Source: Merluccius polli
Taxonomy: Eukaryota > Chordata > Actinopteri > Gadiformes > Merlucciidae
DNA: 64,000 nucleotides
Direction of reading: 5' to 3'
NCBI GenBank assembly: GCA_030340625.1
Contig: JAOPHQ010005738.1
Coordinates: 5,001 to 69,000 of the forward strand
Positions 14,901 through 24,237 of the stretch are shown one piece after another; the first letter of the stretch is position 1, and each line of letters starts with the position of its first letter. Position numbers and translations under genes: made by a program. The notes below the pieces were generated by a model that saw nothing but the letters and a program-made list of their open reading frames with translations, was not told where the DNA came from and searched no databases.

Positions 14901-17144
14901 TTTAGACTTGACGGTTTCGGCAGACAACCCGTTCTCATCCCAACTCGTAATATAGGCCTACCGACGATTTGTCACGCCCGGGGGTGGGGGGGGGTGTTCG
15001 TGATTGTCAACGGGAGGGGGGGGGGGGGGGACCGCGGACTGACGGGGTTGCGCGATCGTAAAACCACTGACGGCGGGGGGGGGGGGGGGGGGGGGGGATT
15101 AAAAAAATAAAAAAGGTGCCGGATCCACCGTTGGAGGTGCCGGCGTGTTTCCGGCCCAAATTAAGCCCTGGATACTGACGCCAAAGGTACCCTCCCGCGT
15201 CTGTGTGAAACGATCTGGGGTCTCATAAACCCGTTCGCGGTGGTATGAGACGAGCAGAGTCTACAGCGTCCGCTCGCAGAGCAGAGTCTACAGCGTCCGC
15301 AGTCTACTGTGAAACAATTCACTCCAAAAAGGGTTATGGTTATGGTAAAGGAGACGTTCACTTCCTTACAGGCTATCCTATCTTTCATTTAAACATCGAA
15401 CTCGGCATGAGTCATGACGATTGCCCCCCCATAAAATAATTTTCCTCGGCCCTCCCCCCAGGCCAAAAATATTCTCCTGGGCCCTCCCCTAAGGCTTAAA
15501 AAAATTATCCTAGGCCCTCCCCCCCCTGACGACCGGCCCTCCCCCCCCCCCCCGGTAAATATCGTACAGTCCCTAAACAGGGGGCCGGGATCCCACCTCG
15601 GCCGGCGCGCGCCGGCCCTCACTTTCATTGCGCCGCGGGGTTTCGTAGGACCCTCTGACTCGTGCGTGCGTTAGACTCCTTGATCCGTGTTTCAAGACGG
15701 GTCGGGTGGGTAGCCGACATCGCCGCCGACCCCTTGCGCCAGTTGTACGTGAGCCGGATCCCCGCCCTGAACGACGCGACGCGGTTGGGACGCACTGAGG
15801 ACAGTCCGTCCCGGTCGACAGTCACGCCGGGGGCGAGGGGGCCCCGTCCCCCCCCCCCCCCGGGGGGGGGGGAGGAAGGCGCAGCGAGATACTGCGTCCG
15901 CGGCCCCGGGAAGCGGCGAGGTCGGAGCGGGGGGGCGCTGTAAAGCCAGAGGCCGAAGCCGCCGGCCACCTTCACCCCCAAACCCTTCCAAGCCGACCCA
16001 GAGCCGGTCGCGGCGCACTGCCGCGGAGGAAAAGAAGAAGAAGACAGCAGCTGTCTTCTTCTACGTTTCTATCAAAAACTAAGAAATTATAGTTTTTTTA
16101 TTTAAAATAAAAGGGATTACAAAGGAAATGTTTAGTTTACTGTTCATGTTTTTTTATTGTATGGAAAAATCCCACTTAAAAAACTGCACTGTAATTGTGT
16201 AATATTACACCAGACCGCCATTACATTTTTCCTCTCGCGCACCCCCTGGTGGCAGCTCAGGGTGTGTATTGGGGAGGAAGAGAGGAAGGTATAGGGCAGG
16301 GGTCATCAACTAAATTTGTCCAAGGGCCAGATTTGTTCTCTGCAGACACTGTAAGGGCCAGATGCGCGCGATCGTGACCCACCCGGGACCTGTGAACGAC
16401 GGGGGGGGTGGAGGGTGGGGGTGCGTGATCGTAACCCACCCCGGACCTACGAACGGCGGGGGGGGGGGGGGGGGGGGGGGGTCTACCCCCATTTGAGAAC
16501 CACTGCATTAGGCTATTCCTGAATTCAGTATTATTCTGGGGGCCGGATGGAAATCTCTGGCAGGCCGGATTTGGCCCGCGGGCCGCCAGTTGACGTTGAC
16601 TGGTATAGGGTGTGTGCCACGGTGGTGAAATAACAGAGTGGGAGAAAATTGAGGGTTTTGTGCCCAGGGTTTTTCGGGCTTGAATATTATGTGTTGGTCG
16701 CAACACATGGAGGAGATGAAAGGCAGAGGGTGAAGGGGGGGGGCTAGGTGTGGATGGGGGGTAAATTAAGCTGTAACGCTTGCAGCTTCTGGTGGAGGTG
16801 AAGCACATATTAAGGCACACAGGTTTACCGATGTACACACATGCACACACGCAGTCCTACAAACCAGTAGCTCCATAAAACACGGGGTGCTGGCTGATCA
16901 AAGGCCTTTGAAGTAATTACTGCTGTTGAGGCCGGATAGAGAGAACAGGAGGGAGAGAAGAGAGAGAGAGGGGAGAGAGTGTGTGGAGTTATGGAGCACT
17001 TCAGACTGGACACAACATATGGACCGTTAAGCCCAGGGGATGAAGGGTCAAATAGAAAAGTACAAAAGTAGAAGTCAATGAGGTAGACAATAACTGTAGG
17101 AAGACCCCCAGATAAAGTAATCACAGTTCGTTTAAGAAAGGCCG

Positions 17145-17179
<35 letters not shown>

Positions 17180-18749
17180 GAGTACACTAAAACTGAAAGG
17201 GTGACGGGTGAAGTGTCATGCGACGTGCAAACGCAGCGGACGCCTGTGTGCACGCTCGTCTCAATGTACAAATAACCCAGACAAAAAAACCCCGGAAAAA
17301 ACGGTCTGTTTATTGTTTTTTGTTTAAAATGTAAAAAAAGAAAGAAAAAAAAAACACGGTATTTCAGTTTTCCCATTTTTTTTGGTTAAAACGAAATATC
17401 GAACTGACAAAAGCTAGGCCTACATGGACCTGTTAGTCTCTCTCTCTCTCTCTCTCTCAAGGTTTGAATGATATCGAATTGATATTTAATGATAGTAAGG
17501 GTGAAAGGGATAATTAAAATAATTTCAGCTACTTAAAAATAAAAATATCCTGACAGCTTTGATGGGGCTTGGGGTTCATCTATAACTTATGCTTTCTTAT
17601 AAACAATCCTGTATGAACCTGAGACTGTGTAACAGCTGATCTGTGTCGATATGCTGCAGAACATAGAAATGAATAACTGTCAGGTCCTGATGATCCAGTG
17701 TACCTCGTGCGTAAATGCGCACAGCCTCTTCATCAGTTTCGCGCCTGAGCAATGGTACAGTCCCTGATATACCTCAACATCCTTTTATAGGCGTGCGCAC
17801 GCTATAGGCGTTAACGCGTGTCACTATTGTACTAAAGCCAACGCTTCAGACGCCTTAACGTGTGCACGTGTGACTGAAATAGCCTAAACTGTCACATCGT
17901 CTCTCTTGGTAATACATGGACTGCTTGAATTGTGAAGCGAAGCAGCTGTTAAACTCAAAATTCGTCATCATAAAGTAAATGATTATTTGTACATTGAGAC
18001 GAGCGTGCGCACAGGCGTCCGCTGCGTTAACGCGTGGCACGGCACGAATGACCCGTCGCTATTGGATTTCCACAAACACTACACAGCGTGTGCCTGTACG
18101 CTCATGTAGAATTGTACTTAACAGTCACGCGTGGTATTCACGTCACGTATTTGAGGCGTAGTTCACCCGTCACACACACGTCACGTAGGCGTATGCGCAA
18201 CAACGCGTGTGCAGCGTCTGCGTGACGCCTACGTAACGCTCGTCTGTCCATTGAAAGTGAATGAATTTACACGCGCACGTTAGAGGTTTGATGTCATGCA
18301 TAGGCGCTGTACACGCATTTTAGTATAGTTCGCTGGCATAAAATGCCCCCCATACGCGTGTGTGTGTGTGAGAAAAGAGAAAGAAAGAGGGAGGAAGAGA
18401 AGGAGGGGAGTGTACGAAAAGGGTAACAAGAGAGGGCTTATTGAATTGATGGTTCATTTGAATCCATAATTGGCTTATCGTCTAGTTTTTGTGTGTTGCA
18501 GCGAGCCAGGTGATGCTGTAGGTTGTATCCGTGTCTTGTTGCAGTCCCAGGGTGCAGATGGCTGCATTAGTCTGGTCTAGCCTCAAAACCCAGGTGGCTG
18601 ATGTCATCGTCCAGTTCAGTTATGATAACCCAATTATAGCATGGGCCCCCACGAGAGCTCCTCATGAAAGGGGTTAAGACCAAAATGTTATTTTAAAACT
18701 CCTCTTTTTGTTCTGACTCTCGCTATCCTATCTTCACCCTAACAACTCC

Positions 18750-18786
<37 letters not shown>

Positions 18787-20225
18787 GCTCCATAACACTG
18801 GTCCCAGCAGCATCCAGGAAGCAGAGCTCCAAATGGGCTGGCCGTCGCGTTTCCGTGACGAGAACCTGCTCTATGCCATGGAGATTAAAACCGATGGGCC
18901 AATCAGCTGCAGGGCTAACGGCAGCCTCAACCCGCTAGGTCTACAGGTATTACACACTCACACAAAGACACACACACACACATTCTATTCTACAAGTTGG
19001 ATCAAAACTCTGTTATGACTATTTTTTTATGGCTGGTATGGTGCAGTGAAACCAGATGTAGTCAAGGTCAGACACAACCCTTCCCCTCTGGGTCTCTTCA
19101 CTAGAGTCTTACTGGCTCACAAAAATGAGCAAATTATGACAAGCAAACGAGCCTACCTTCAAGTGTGATGTCAACATGTTTCAGCTTGAACCAACATGGG
19201 GAAATAATAAGAACATCACCCATAAGACAGCAGTTTCAAATGCAGTTGGAAAATGTATGTTATATATGTTATGTGCTTATGTTCTGTTAAATGTTAGTTT
19301 TTTCCTCTCTAGTGTTTTAAGGCTTGAGCTTTCTAATCAGTGGTTTGACATCATTTGTGTCAGATATCATTAATATTACCATACAGTAGGTGTTCAGAAC
19401 AAACCATGTATTATTATGCTGGCCAGCATACTTATGCCGCTCAGTTTTGTGTTCATGATGATGAGCTCCCCCTCACATTACCTTCTCCCTTATATTTATT
19501 ATTTACCATTATGTCATTCAGTCCATCCTTGATAGCCAATTGTGGAAGCAAAGTAAATATTTGGAATTGTTCTTGTATCGTAAGATGTGCAATCAAGACC
19601 ATTAGAGAACAATTTTGTTTTGTATTAAATGTAAACTTAACATATCACACATTTCAACATAAAGTACTTTCATAAATCTTTTTGACCAGACCATCATTAG
19701 TCAGTCAATACCACATGTTATAATTCAATGTATACCTTTGTTCTGCTTCTCCTGTCTCTGTCCTCCTCCTGGTGCTGTTCCATATGTCTTGAAACAGATT
19801 GCTCTGAGCTAGTGCCCGCTATATTGCCGTGGTTGCAGTGGTCAGGTCCCCCCCCCCTCTATTTCCTCCTGATCCCCCCTGTCCCGTAGTGACAGCTTGA
19901 AAGAATCAGCCCTCACAAGAGTCCCTGTTCCTTAGTTCCATGCAGACTCTTGCAGGGGGGCGAGAACTTGACACAAGCTGTGGAAGGGAACACTTGAAAA
20001 TAAATAGCACCAAGGACTGTGAACATTAACACATCCACGTACCCAGTATTTACATTAGTGGAACATGTGATGTTAATTTCTGCAGTATCTCTTATGGATC
20101 AAAATGTGTCTAAATGTAAATAGATATATGTTCAGGATCTCTCTTGGAGCATAGCTTGAATTATTTGTTCTTCAGATAAAGAATACATCTCTGGTCCAGT
20201 TGTTCTTGCTCTCTATGTAGTCTCT

Positions 20226-20263
<38 letters not shown>

Positions 20264-22450
20264 AGCTCTCTGCTCTCCAGGACACCCCTGAGTTGCTGGG
20301 CTTCTTAAGGAATGGCAGTGCTGTGTCTCGTCGCCACAGACGATCTGTGACTGATGAGCACGACTACAGCAGCAAAACCCTGGTAGGCCTCCAGAGCGAC
20401 CACATTCTCCTCCTCAGGGAGCATCACTGGGTCTGTGTTGCACAGTCATCCAACACAGTCTCCTCTTCTCTCTTTTCTTCCTGTCTGTATCTCTTGTATC
20501 AGAACTGCAGCAACATCATCTGCCTGAAGATCCTGTGTGTGGTCGGCCGTCTGGACCGGGGTCAGAGTGCGGTGGTGAAAATCCGTTCCAGACTCTGGGC
20601 CCACACCTTCCTACAGGTTTGTATTGTAGGGAATGGAGTTTAAACTGTCCTTTTTTTCTTCTCTCTCTTTCTCTTGCTCTTTCTCTCTGTTCACTCTTTT
20701 ACTCTAAAAGAGTAGACAAAAATGTGACTTTCCTTTGCCTCTCATTGCTTATCATTTCTTTTTAACACTAAATCATAGTACTCAACTTGTCTAAACTCAC
20801 ACACACCCAAAAAGCTGGTCTACTAACATCACAATCATGTCCTCCTGCAGCGGCGTAACGACCCGTACCTTCTGAACTCTACGGTGTCCTTCATGGTCAC
20901 CGCCCTGCCCTACCGCATCCAGCCCACCAGCCTGCCGCACCACAGCACCTCGGTAGGATCAGTGTGTTGACTGTGTTGGCTGACTGACATGTTCCCTTTA
21001 ACAGCTTTTAGGTGGCTCGTGGTGGTTGGATGCAGAGGGACCAGCAACCATTTTATGTCAATGGGAAGAAATGGAATTTAATTCTCGTAAAACACATTTT
21101 TCTTTGTTCGGTTAGGATCTCAGTGACTTTATCATCTCCATATTATGTGTTTTGCGACGTCCCAGTTTTGTTTCATTCAAAAGTTATTGAGGATCAAGTA
21201 TGAATGCGTTTTGACAATAGACTAGTGCAGGGGTCGGGAACCTATGGCTCGCGAGCCACATGTGGCTCTTTTGCCGACGGCCGGGGCTCTCGGACGAAAT
21301 TAGTTGAGGGGGGAAAAAAATGTAATCAAGGAATCAGACTAGGTCTACCCTAATATAATGCTAAAATAACAGTCAATACTAGGGGAGAGCTGTGTCGATT
21401 GAAACACGTCATTACATTCGGAGAAAACCGTATTTTTTTTAATCAACCCGACTCTCCCAACACGCAGACACACACGCACGCACGCTGGCCCTATAATGAC
21501 AAGGCTTCGTGGCAAATAGGCAGTTACAGTCTATCCGAAGACCGACCGGGGGGGGGGCGCGTAACACCGCCGGGGTCTATCATCATGTTGTTACGCCAGT
21601 GGAAACGATGCAATTATAACCGCCACTTCGACACTCACCATGCACAATTTGCAGCAACATATCCTATGTAAGTTAAATATCCAAACTTTTGCTTGTAACC
21701 GTCTTTATGTGGCTCTTCTGAGATTTTTTTTTTTTTTTTTTGTAAAAGTGGCTCTCAAGGCAAAAAAGGTTCCCGACCCCTGGACTAGTGCAAGGCGGCC
21801 ATTCAAGTCCCCCCTCAATGTGCCGCTGCTGGTTGCAAAAATCTCAAATAATGGCGTCGCTACGTAGAAGGCAAAGTAACAGCCTCAAAATGGTTGTGGT
21901 TAAACCATTGGGTGACCAATGGTTTACACTATGTTGTTTACAGTCTATGATGTACACACATAAACAGAGACGCAAAAAGGGTGTAGATGCCTTCTGATGT
22001 ATTCCTGGTGTGTCTCAGATGGGCACACTGGTGTTGTGGGGGACTCCTGACGTATCGTTCGCCGTTCCGCTCTGGGTCATCATCCTGGCCATACTATTGG
22101 GACTGCTGGTCCTAGCTATGCTAACGCTAGCAATGTGGAAGGTACATGCCCAATGTGTACAGAAACACACACATACACAGATGAAAACAACATGACACAA
22201 ACATAGGCATACACATGCATGCACACAAACACACACTCACACACTAAAACAAAATTATACTCACATGCAATTGTACAGCTATATATGTGAGCTAAGACTG
22301 TATGGCTCTCTGACAGGATGTGCAGGATATTAACAGGATGTTGTGTGTTTCGCTCTCTAGTGTGGCTTCTTTGATCGAGCACGACCTCCGGTTGATGATG
22401 ACATCAGCGACCGGGAGCAGCTCACATCTGACCAATCAGCAGATGCCTGA
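35..22450 (+). CDS. itga8: integrin alpha-8, 3' half of gene (16 coding exons)
   Basis: Sixteen exons join in one frame to 577 residues ending at TGA 22448-22450: 35-142, 3229-3284, 3982-4139, 4308-4439, 4802-4869, 5703-5850, 7115-7207, 11660-11739, 12408-12488, 13329-13434, 18788-18946, 20266-20382, 20503-20616, 20851-20952, 22019-22141, 22361-22450. All junctions are GT-AG and phases agree. The piece covers thigh, genu, calf-1, calf-2, one transmembrane helix (core WVIILAILLGLLVLA) and a short cytoplasmic tail. The tail CGFFDRARPP and the pre-membrane SFAVPLWVIILAILLG match vertebrate ITGA8 rather than ITGAV or ITGA5, which carry GFFKR. A dibasic furin-type site (RRHRR) in calf-2 predicts heavy/light chain cleavage, known for this subfamily. 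Known role: pairs with integrin beta-1 and binds RGD ligands such as nephronectin at the plasma membrane. The propeller and signal peptide lie upstream of the window. No frameshift or stop was found. Confidence 0.94.
1206..1376. repeat. (GT)n microsatellite with GCGT interruptions
   Basis: About 170 bases of mostly pure GT, turning into GCGTGCGT near its 3' end. Long alternating purine-pyrimidine DNA with Z-DNA potential. Confidence 0.9.
1664..1761. repeat. (GA)n microsatellite
   Basis: Nearly pure GA dinucleotide array of about 100 bases, interrupted once by TGA. Confidence 0.9.
3229..3284 (+). CDS. itga8: itga8 exon: thigh domain
   Basis: Acceptor at the end of a long (CT)n tract; encodes LKVKMCAAVSG with the second Cys of the thigh disulfide. 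Donor gtaagt; ends one base into an Asp codon. Confidence 0.88.
3524..3642. repeat. (GT)n microsatellite
   Basis: About 110 bases of pure GT in an itga8 intron. Confidence 0.9.
3982..4139 (+). CDS. itga8: itga8 exon: thigh domain
   Basis: Reads DLKVELQLDWLKGTRGGVKR … CLNYTVYLR between acceptor cctcgccag and donor gtaagt; phase 0 at its end. Aligns with the alpha-8 'VQLDSLKQKG…' stretch by recall. Confidence 0.9.
4308..4439 (+). CDS. itga8: itga8 exon: thigh domain
   Basis: 44 codons starting EEDEFRDKLTPISLALNYSL, the most conserved part of the thigh. The donor is the first GT of a (GT)n microsatellite, so the 5' splice site sits inside a simple repeat. Confidence 0.93.
4802..4869 (+). CDS. 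itga8: itga8 exon: genu, start of calf-1
   Basis: AYILLDCGEDNLCIPDLKLS carries the two cysteines of the genu loop. Ends two bases into a Met codon at donor gtaaga. Confidence 0.93.
5127..5220. repeat. (GT)n microsatellite
   Basis: Pure GT array next to a short GA stretch; itga8 intron. Confidence 0.9.
5703..5850 (+). CDS. itga8: itga8 exon: calf-1
   Basis: Reads VIGDENLVMLTITALNQGEG, then AYETELHTLLPAEADYIGVE. The 'IGDEN…NQGEGAYE' pattern is diagnostic of the alpha-V/8/5/IIb group. Followed by (CA)n. Confidence 0.93.
6359..6414. repeat. (ATC)n trinucleotide repeat
   Basis: About 18 perfect ATC units in an itga8 intron. Confidence 0.9.
6613..6686. repeat. (GT)n/(GCGT)n compound repeat
   Basis: GT dinucleotides followed by about 11 tetranucleotide GCGT units and GT again. 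Confidence 0.85.
7115..7207 (+). CDS. itga8: itga8 exon: calf-1
   Basis: 31 codons including LNCEYRTVNNSRLVVCDLGN and PMVTGTE, with a calf-1 disulfide pair (C…C) and one N-x-S sequon (NNS). Acceptor ctcctacag, donor gtgagt. Confidence 0.93.
7388..8335. mobile_element. 948-bp TIR element inserted in a GT microsatellite
   Basis: Terminal inverted repeats begin GGGACTCTCTAAAAACACGG (left) and, read inward from the right end, GGGACTTTCTAAAAACACGG; the match continues about 35 bases. Both flanks are GTGTGTGT, so the TSD cannot be separated from the host repeat. No transposase frame is seen, so it is non-autonomous and of unassigned superfamily. Confidence 0.75.
7482..7538. repeat. perfect palindromes inside the TIR element
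   Basis: A 17-base block (GAACCCCTACAGGAGTA) occurs forward, inverted, then forward again: 7482-7498, 7499-7515, 7522-7538. The first two form a perfect 34-bp palindrome, the last two a 40-bp palindrome around ATATAT. Confidence 0.85.
9227..9424 (-). rRNA. 5.8S rRNA fragment with probable ITS1 (pseudogene)
   Basis: On the minus strand, 9333 down to about 9244 is the first ~90 nucleotides of eukaryotic 5.8S rRNA: CTCTTAGCGGTGGATCACTC, GTGCGTCGATGAAGAACGCA, then GAATTGCAGGACACATTGAT. Sequence before the 5.8S start (9334-9424 on the plus strand) is GC-richer and would be the ITS1 3' end, inferred from position. The 3' part of 5.8S is missing. The insert is flanked by two identical 26-bp copies (9201-9226, 9425-9450). 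Not a functional rRNA gene. Confidence 0.85.
9457..9515. repeat. (TA)n microsatellite
   Basis: About 58 bases of pure AT within the right arm of the palindromic MITE. Confidence 0.9.
11660..11739 (+). CDS. itga8: itga8 exon: calf-1
   Basis: LSVGLRFSIQRLDDAGPKIS then FELQIH, ending with 'ag' of a Ser codon. Acceptor tttctccag after (CT)n. The 4.4-kb intron before it holds two nested repeat elements. Confidence 0.9.
11901..11980. repeat. (GA)n microsatellite
   Basis: GA array with a few A/G interruptions in the itga8 intron after exon 11660-11739. Confidence 0.85.
12408..12488 (+). CDS. itga8: itga8 exon: calf-1
   Basis: SSNKDNPDSNPVTLNLSIVA then RSQLDLRG across the junction. SSNKDNPDSN is near-identical to mammalian alpha-8. 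Donor gtgagt. Confidence 0.92.
13066..13300. repeat. minisatellite, ~23-bp unit
   Basis: Tandem copies of a unit containing CCAGTACAGTGACCTAGTAT, about nine copies, ending some 30 bases before the 13329 exon. Variation (TACATTGACC / TACAGTGACC) alternates, suggesting a higher-order dimer. Confidence 0.8.
13329..13434 (+). CDS. itga8: itga8 exon: calf-1 to calf-2
   Basis: Encodes VSHPSQVVLPFPRWEPKEKP and DDVGPQVTHIYE, the 'VGP.V.HIYE' calf-1/calf-2 boundary of alpha integrins. Flanked upstream by one minisatellite and downstream by another. Confidence 0.93.
13505..13715. repeat. minisatellite, ~34-bp unit (left part)
   Basis: About six tandem units with core GGAAGGTATAGGGTGTGTTT and a GGGGGGAGAGAGA tail. 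One more unit lies at 16257-16296 and another start at 16603-16616, so the array has been split by insertions. Confidence 0.8.
14175..15573. mobile_element. PIF/Harbinger-like MITE, TSD TAA
   Basis: Inverted ends GGGACTGTACGATATTTA at 14175-14192 and 15556-15573, flanked on both sides by TAA (14172-14174, 15574-15576). Three-base TWA duplication is typical of PIF/Harbinger. The interior has GGCCCTCCCCCC-rich subterminal repeats, several G-runs, and a block (about 15170-15345) shared with the foldback at 25-28 kb. Confidence 0.75.
15580..16027 (-). rRNA. 28S rRNA fragment, antisense (pseudogene)
   Basis: Minus-strand reading gives the D2-D3 region of eukaryotic 28S rRNA: GTCGGCTACCCACCCGACCC, then GTCTTGAAACACGGATCAAG, AGTCTAACGCACGCACGAGT, and AATGAAAGTGAGGGCCGGCG up to GAGGTGGGATCCCGGCCCC. 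About 445 bases with expansions in C/G runs and small changes. It starts a few bases right of the Harbinger-like insertion. An isolated fragment cannot make functional rRNA. Confidence 0.88.
16297..16602. mobile_element. 306-bp hAT MITE, TSD GTATAGGG
   Basis: Begins CAGGGGTCATCAACTAAATT; the right end read inward is CAGTCAACGTCAACTGGCGG. Flanked by GTATAGGG on both sides (16289-16296, 16603-16610); because that octamer is also part of the host minisatellite unit, the TSD is not independent proof. Contains G-runs at 16399-16432 and 16456-16481. Confidence 0.75.
16611..18787 (+). other. itga8 intron with CpG-rich inverted repeats
   Basis: Holds (CA)n at 17156-17179, (CT)n at 17437-17458 and 18752-18785, and an inverted repeat: 17222-17277 (core ACGCAGCGGACGCC) against 17985-18032. 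Related motifs such as AACGCGTG and GACGCCTACGTAAC recur to 18360. A foldback-type element is likely, but clean ends are not visible. Confidence 0.4.
18788..18946 (+). CDS. itga8: itga8 exon: calf-2
   Basis: 53 codons beginning LHNTGPSSIQEAELQMGWPS, then ENLLYAMEIKTDGPISC. Acceptor follows (CT)n; donor gtatta. The preceding 5.3-kb intron is the repeat-richest of the gene. Confidence 0.92.
20266..20382 (+). CDS. itga8: itga8 exon: calf-2 with furin-type site
   Basis: LSALQDTPELLGFLRNGSAV then SRRHRRSVTDEHD. The RRHRR run (20329-20343) is a proprotein-convertase site. A second in-frame acceptor (ctccag at 20275-20280) would drop the first five codons; spacing to mammalian alpha-8 favours the upstream one. 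Confidence 0.85.
20503..20616 (+). CDS. itga8: itga8 exon: calf-2
   Basis: 38 codons: NCSNIICLKILCVVGRLDRG then SRLWAHTFLQ, matching the alpha-8 'VGRL..G.SA….RSRLWAHTFLQ' block. Acceptor cttgtatcag, donor gtttgt. Confidence 0.93.
20851..20952 (+). CDS. itga8: itga8 exon: calf-2 C-terminal part
   Basis: RRNDPYLLNSTVSFMVTALP then a Pro/His-rich linker PTSLPHHSTS leading to the membrane. Acceptor cctcctgcag, donor gtagga. Confidence 0.9.
21228..21782. mobile_element. 555-bp hAT MITE, TSD GACTAGTG
   Basis: Inverted ends CAGGGGTCGGGAACCT / AGGTTCCCGACCCCTG with a perfect 8-bp duplication GACTAGTG at 21220-21227 and 21783-21790. Charlie-type hAT ends. Lies in the itga8 intron before the transmembrane exon; no transposase frame. 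Confidence 0.9.
22019..22141 (+). CDS. itga8: itga8 exon: juxtamembrane and transmembrane helix
   Basis: 41 codons: MGTLVLWGTPDVSF, then the helix PLWVIILAILLGLLVLAMLT, ending LAMWK. GxxxG-like small-residue spacing is present (ILLGLL). Confidence 0.94.
22361..22450 (+). CDS. itga8: itga8 last exon: cytoplasmic tail
   Basis: CGFFDRARPPVDDDISDREQ then LTSDQSADA and stop. The membrane-proximal GFFDR replaces the usual GFFKR, as in other vertebrate alpha-8 chains. Confidence 0.95.
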   Translation, partial: CGFFDRARPPVDDDISDREQLTSDQSADA

Positions 22451-23575
22451 GACAGCACACAAGAGCTCCTGATTGGAGGACTGGACAACGGGTGTTTTTC
22501 TTTATTTTGTCTAACTTAAATCAGGGATCTGCAGGTGGATCCCATACAGAATGGCTGATGTTCTTCAACCATCACCCCCTCCGTATCTATTCCCAATCTC
22601 TCCACCCTCCAATCCACCACTGTTACGACAAAACAAACCGACTGAAAGGACAGTTTGAGTAAAGACTGCAGCTCCCCACAGAACCTGACCAAAGAATTAA
22701 AGCAGAGATCCATATGGAACAAGATTGTCTCTCTTTCTCTCTCTGGAGATGGAAGAGGCATGTGTGCCAGACTCGTGTGCTCATCTCCAGACTACAAGGA
22801 GGACCACGGATGATGCGGTTGACAGTGAAAACAGAAGGGACATTGTTACAAACACAATGCTTACACACTAGTTGAATGTTTAGTTTAGTTTTTTGCTATG
22901 TGTGCCTACAAAAGTGAGGAACAAAGGTCTGTGCGTGGGGGATCGTGTGTGTGTGAGTGGGGGGCGGGGGTGTGTGCATGTGTGTGTGTGTTGGGGGAGG
23001 GGAGGAGGGGGTGTGCATGTGTGTGTCCATTATCTCTTCAGTCCGTTTCAATAGAAACTCATTATTTTATTAGTTGTACTTGACCATATGGAACATACAT
23101 CTACACAGACAGAAAAGCACAGGATATAAGTATATTTATGAATGTATGTGCAATATTTGAAGGTTTTGTGATACTGAAGCTTGTTTACACTGGCATTTTT
23201 TTATTAGAGCATAATGTTTCCAATCTTTCTGTATATAAGTGATCGATGATGTTAGGCGACATTGCTGCAAGATTAATTATTGTTCAAATAAAATCTACCA
23301 ACTTACTTTTGGTAAAGAGATGTAAAGATATAAAAAACAAAGAAATTAATTTGCAATAAGTTGCTTTCATGGGGCTAGCCCACATCGCCGGCAAAGAGCT
23401 TGCTTGATCTTGCTTCACATTTTTAAATGTGCACATATTGTGAATATAGGTCCATCTATAGGCACAACATCCTTTATGTATAGCTTTTAAATAATGCGTA
23501 ATGTTTGTAAATACCAAACCTTAAATGTGTGTCTTATATTTACTTATGTTTGAAATAAAGTGCCCTTTGATTACT
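22451..23575 (+). other. itga8: itga8 3' UTR (probable)
   Basis: Non-coding sequence after the stop with poly(A) signals AATAAA at 23287-23292 and 23554-23559, the second followed by a GT/T-rich stretch. The cleavage site is inferred. A short GT/GGGG-rich tract lies at 22940-23030. Confidence 0.55.
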
Positions 23576-24237
23576 GATGCTTCAATCTGGATACCGAACT
23601 CAAAAAAGTTATCTCTTGAGTGTACATATACTGCCAATACTGCTGTGCGGAAGTGCTTCAGGATTACTATGCCAGTCCCATCCCATCCCATATAGTAGGC
23701 CTACTGCCCGCGGCTGAGGCCCTCTCGCTCAGTAGCCTACTGAACCAATTGCAAAAATGGTTGTCCGCAGTATGACGGGAAAATAGGGTCCAGGTTGAAA
23801 AATCCCGAAGTTATCCTTTGGAATGGTATGTTGCTAGCCTTGTATGTAAGTCGAGCTAGCAATGTTGATTCAAAGTCATATTGCACTAAAGCAAAGCAAA
23901 TCTAATGAAATTTCAACTATTGTCCTGAATATTTGGTTTCGCTCTCTGGACATTTTCAGTTGATATTGAACATGTTCTTTTTGCACATTTGTTTTGCCTG
24001 CTGGACTGATTATGTATCGGTTAATATGTTGGTAATGTACTGATAGCTATAGGACTGGGACATGTCCCCTGGCCGGGGGTCGTTCACCTGCCGGGAACAC
24101 ACACCTGAACCCGCGAGAACACAGCAGCAAAAGACGGACCTCTCCCGCGCGAGGGGGTGCGCTCAAAAATGACGTCTTCGCGTCTCTCGGCGATGCACAT
24201 AGCAACCGTCTAGCAGAGGGGGGGAGGCAGAGCATAG
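23576..24237. other. intergenic, nothing recognised
   Basis: Unique-looking sequence between the itga8 poly(A) region and TA-rich DNA; no gene, RNA or repeat ends that I can support. Confidence 0.5.

Larger units (their letters stand above)
13716..16256. mobile_element. hAT-like composite element in minisatellite
   Basis: Starts CAGCGGTTCCCAAACTTTTT, a typical hAT end in fish, directly after GTATAGGG of the minisatellite. A second GCGCACCCCCTGG motif (16236-16248) marks the right side, but the terminal inverted repeat there appears lost. It contains a complete PIF/Harbinger-like insertion (14175-15573) and a 28S rRNA fragment. Confidence 0.55.

Noticed and set aside
15625..16018. Overlapping open frames of about 100 codons
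   Set aside because: They lie on the 28S rRNA fragment; GC-rich rDNA rarely contains stops.
17203..18180. Complete TIR element with ends GGGTGACGGGTGAA / TTCACCCGTCAC
   Set aside because: The pairing is suggestive but internal repeats offer several alternatives and no TSD is visible, so exact limits were not called.
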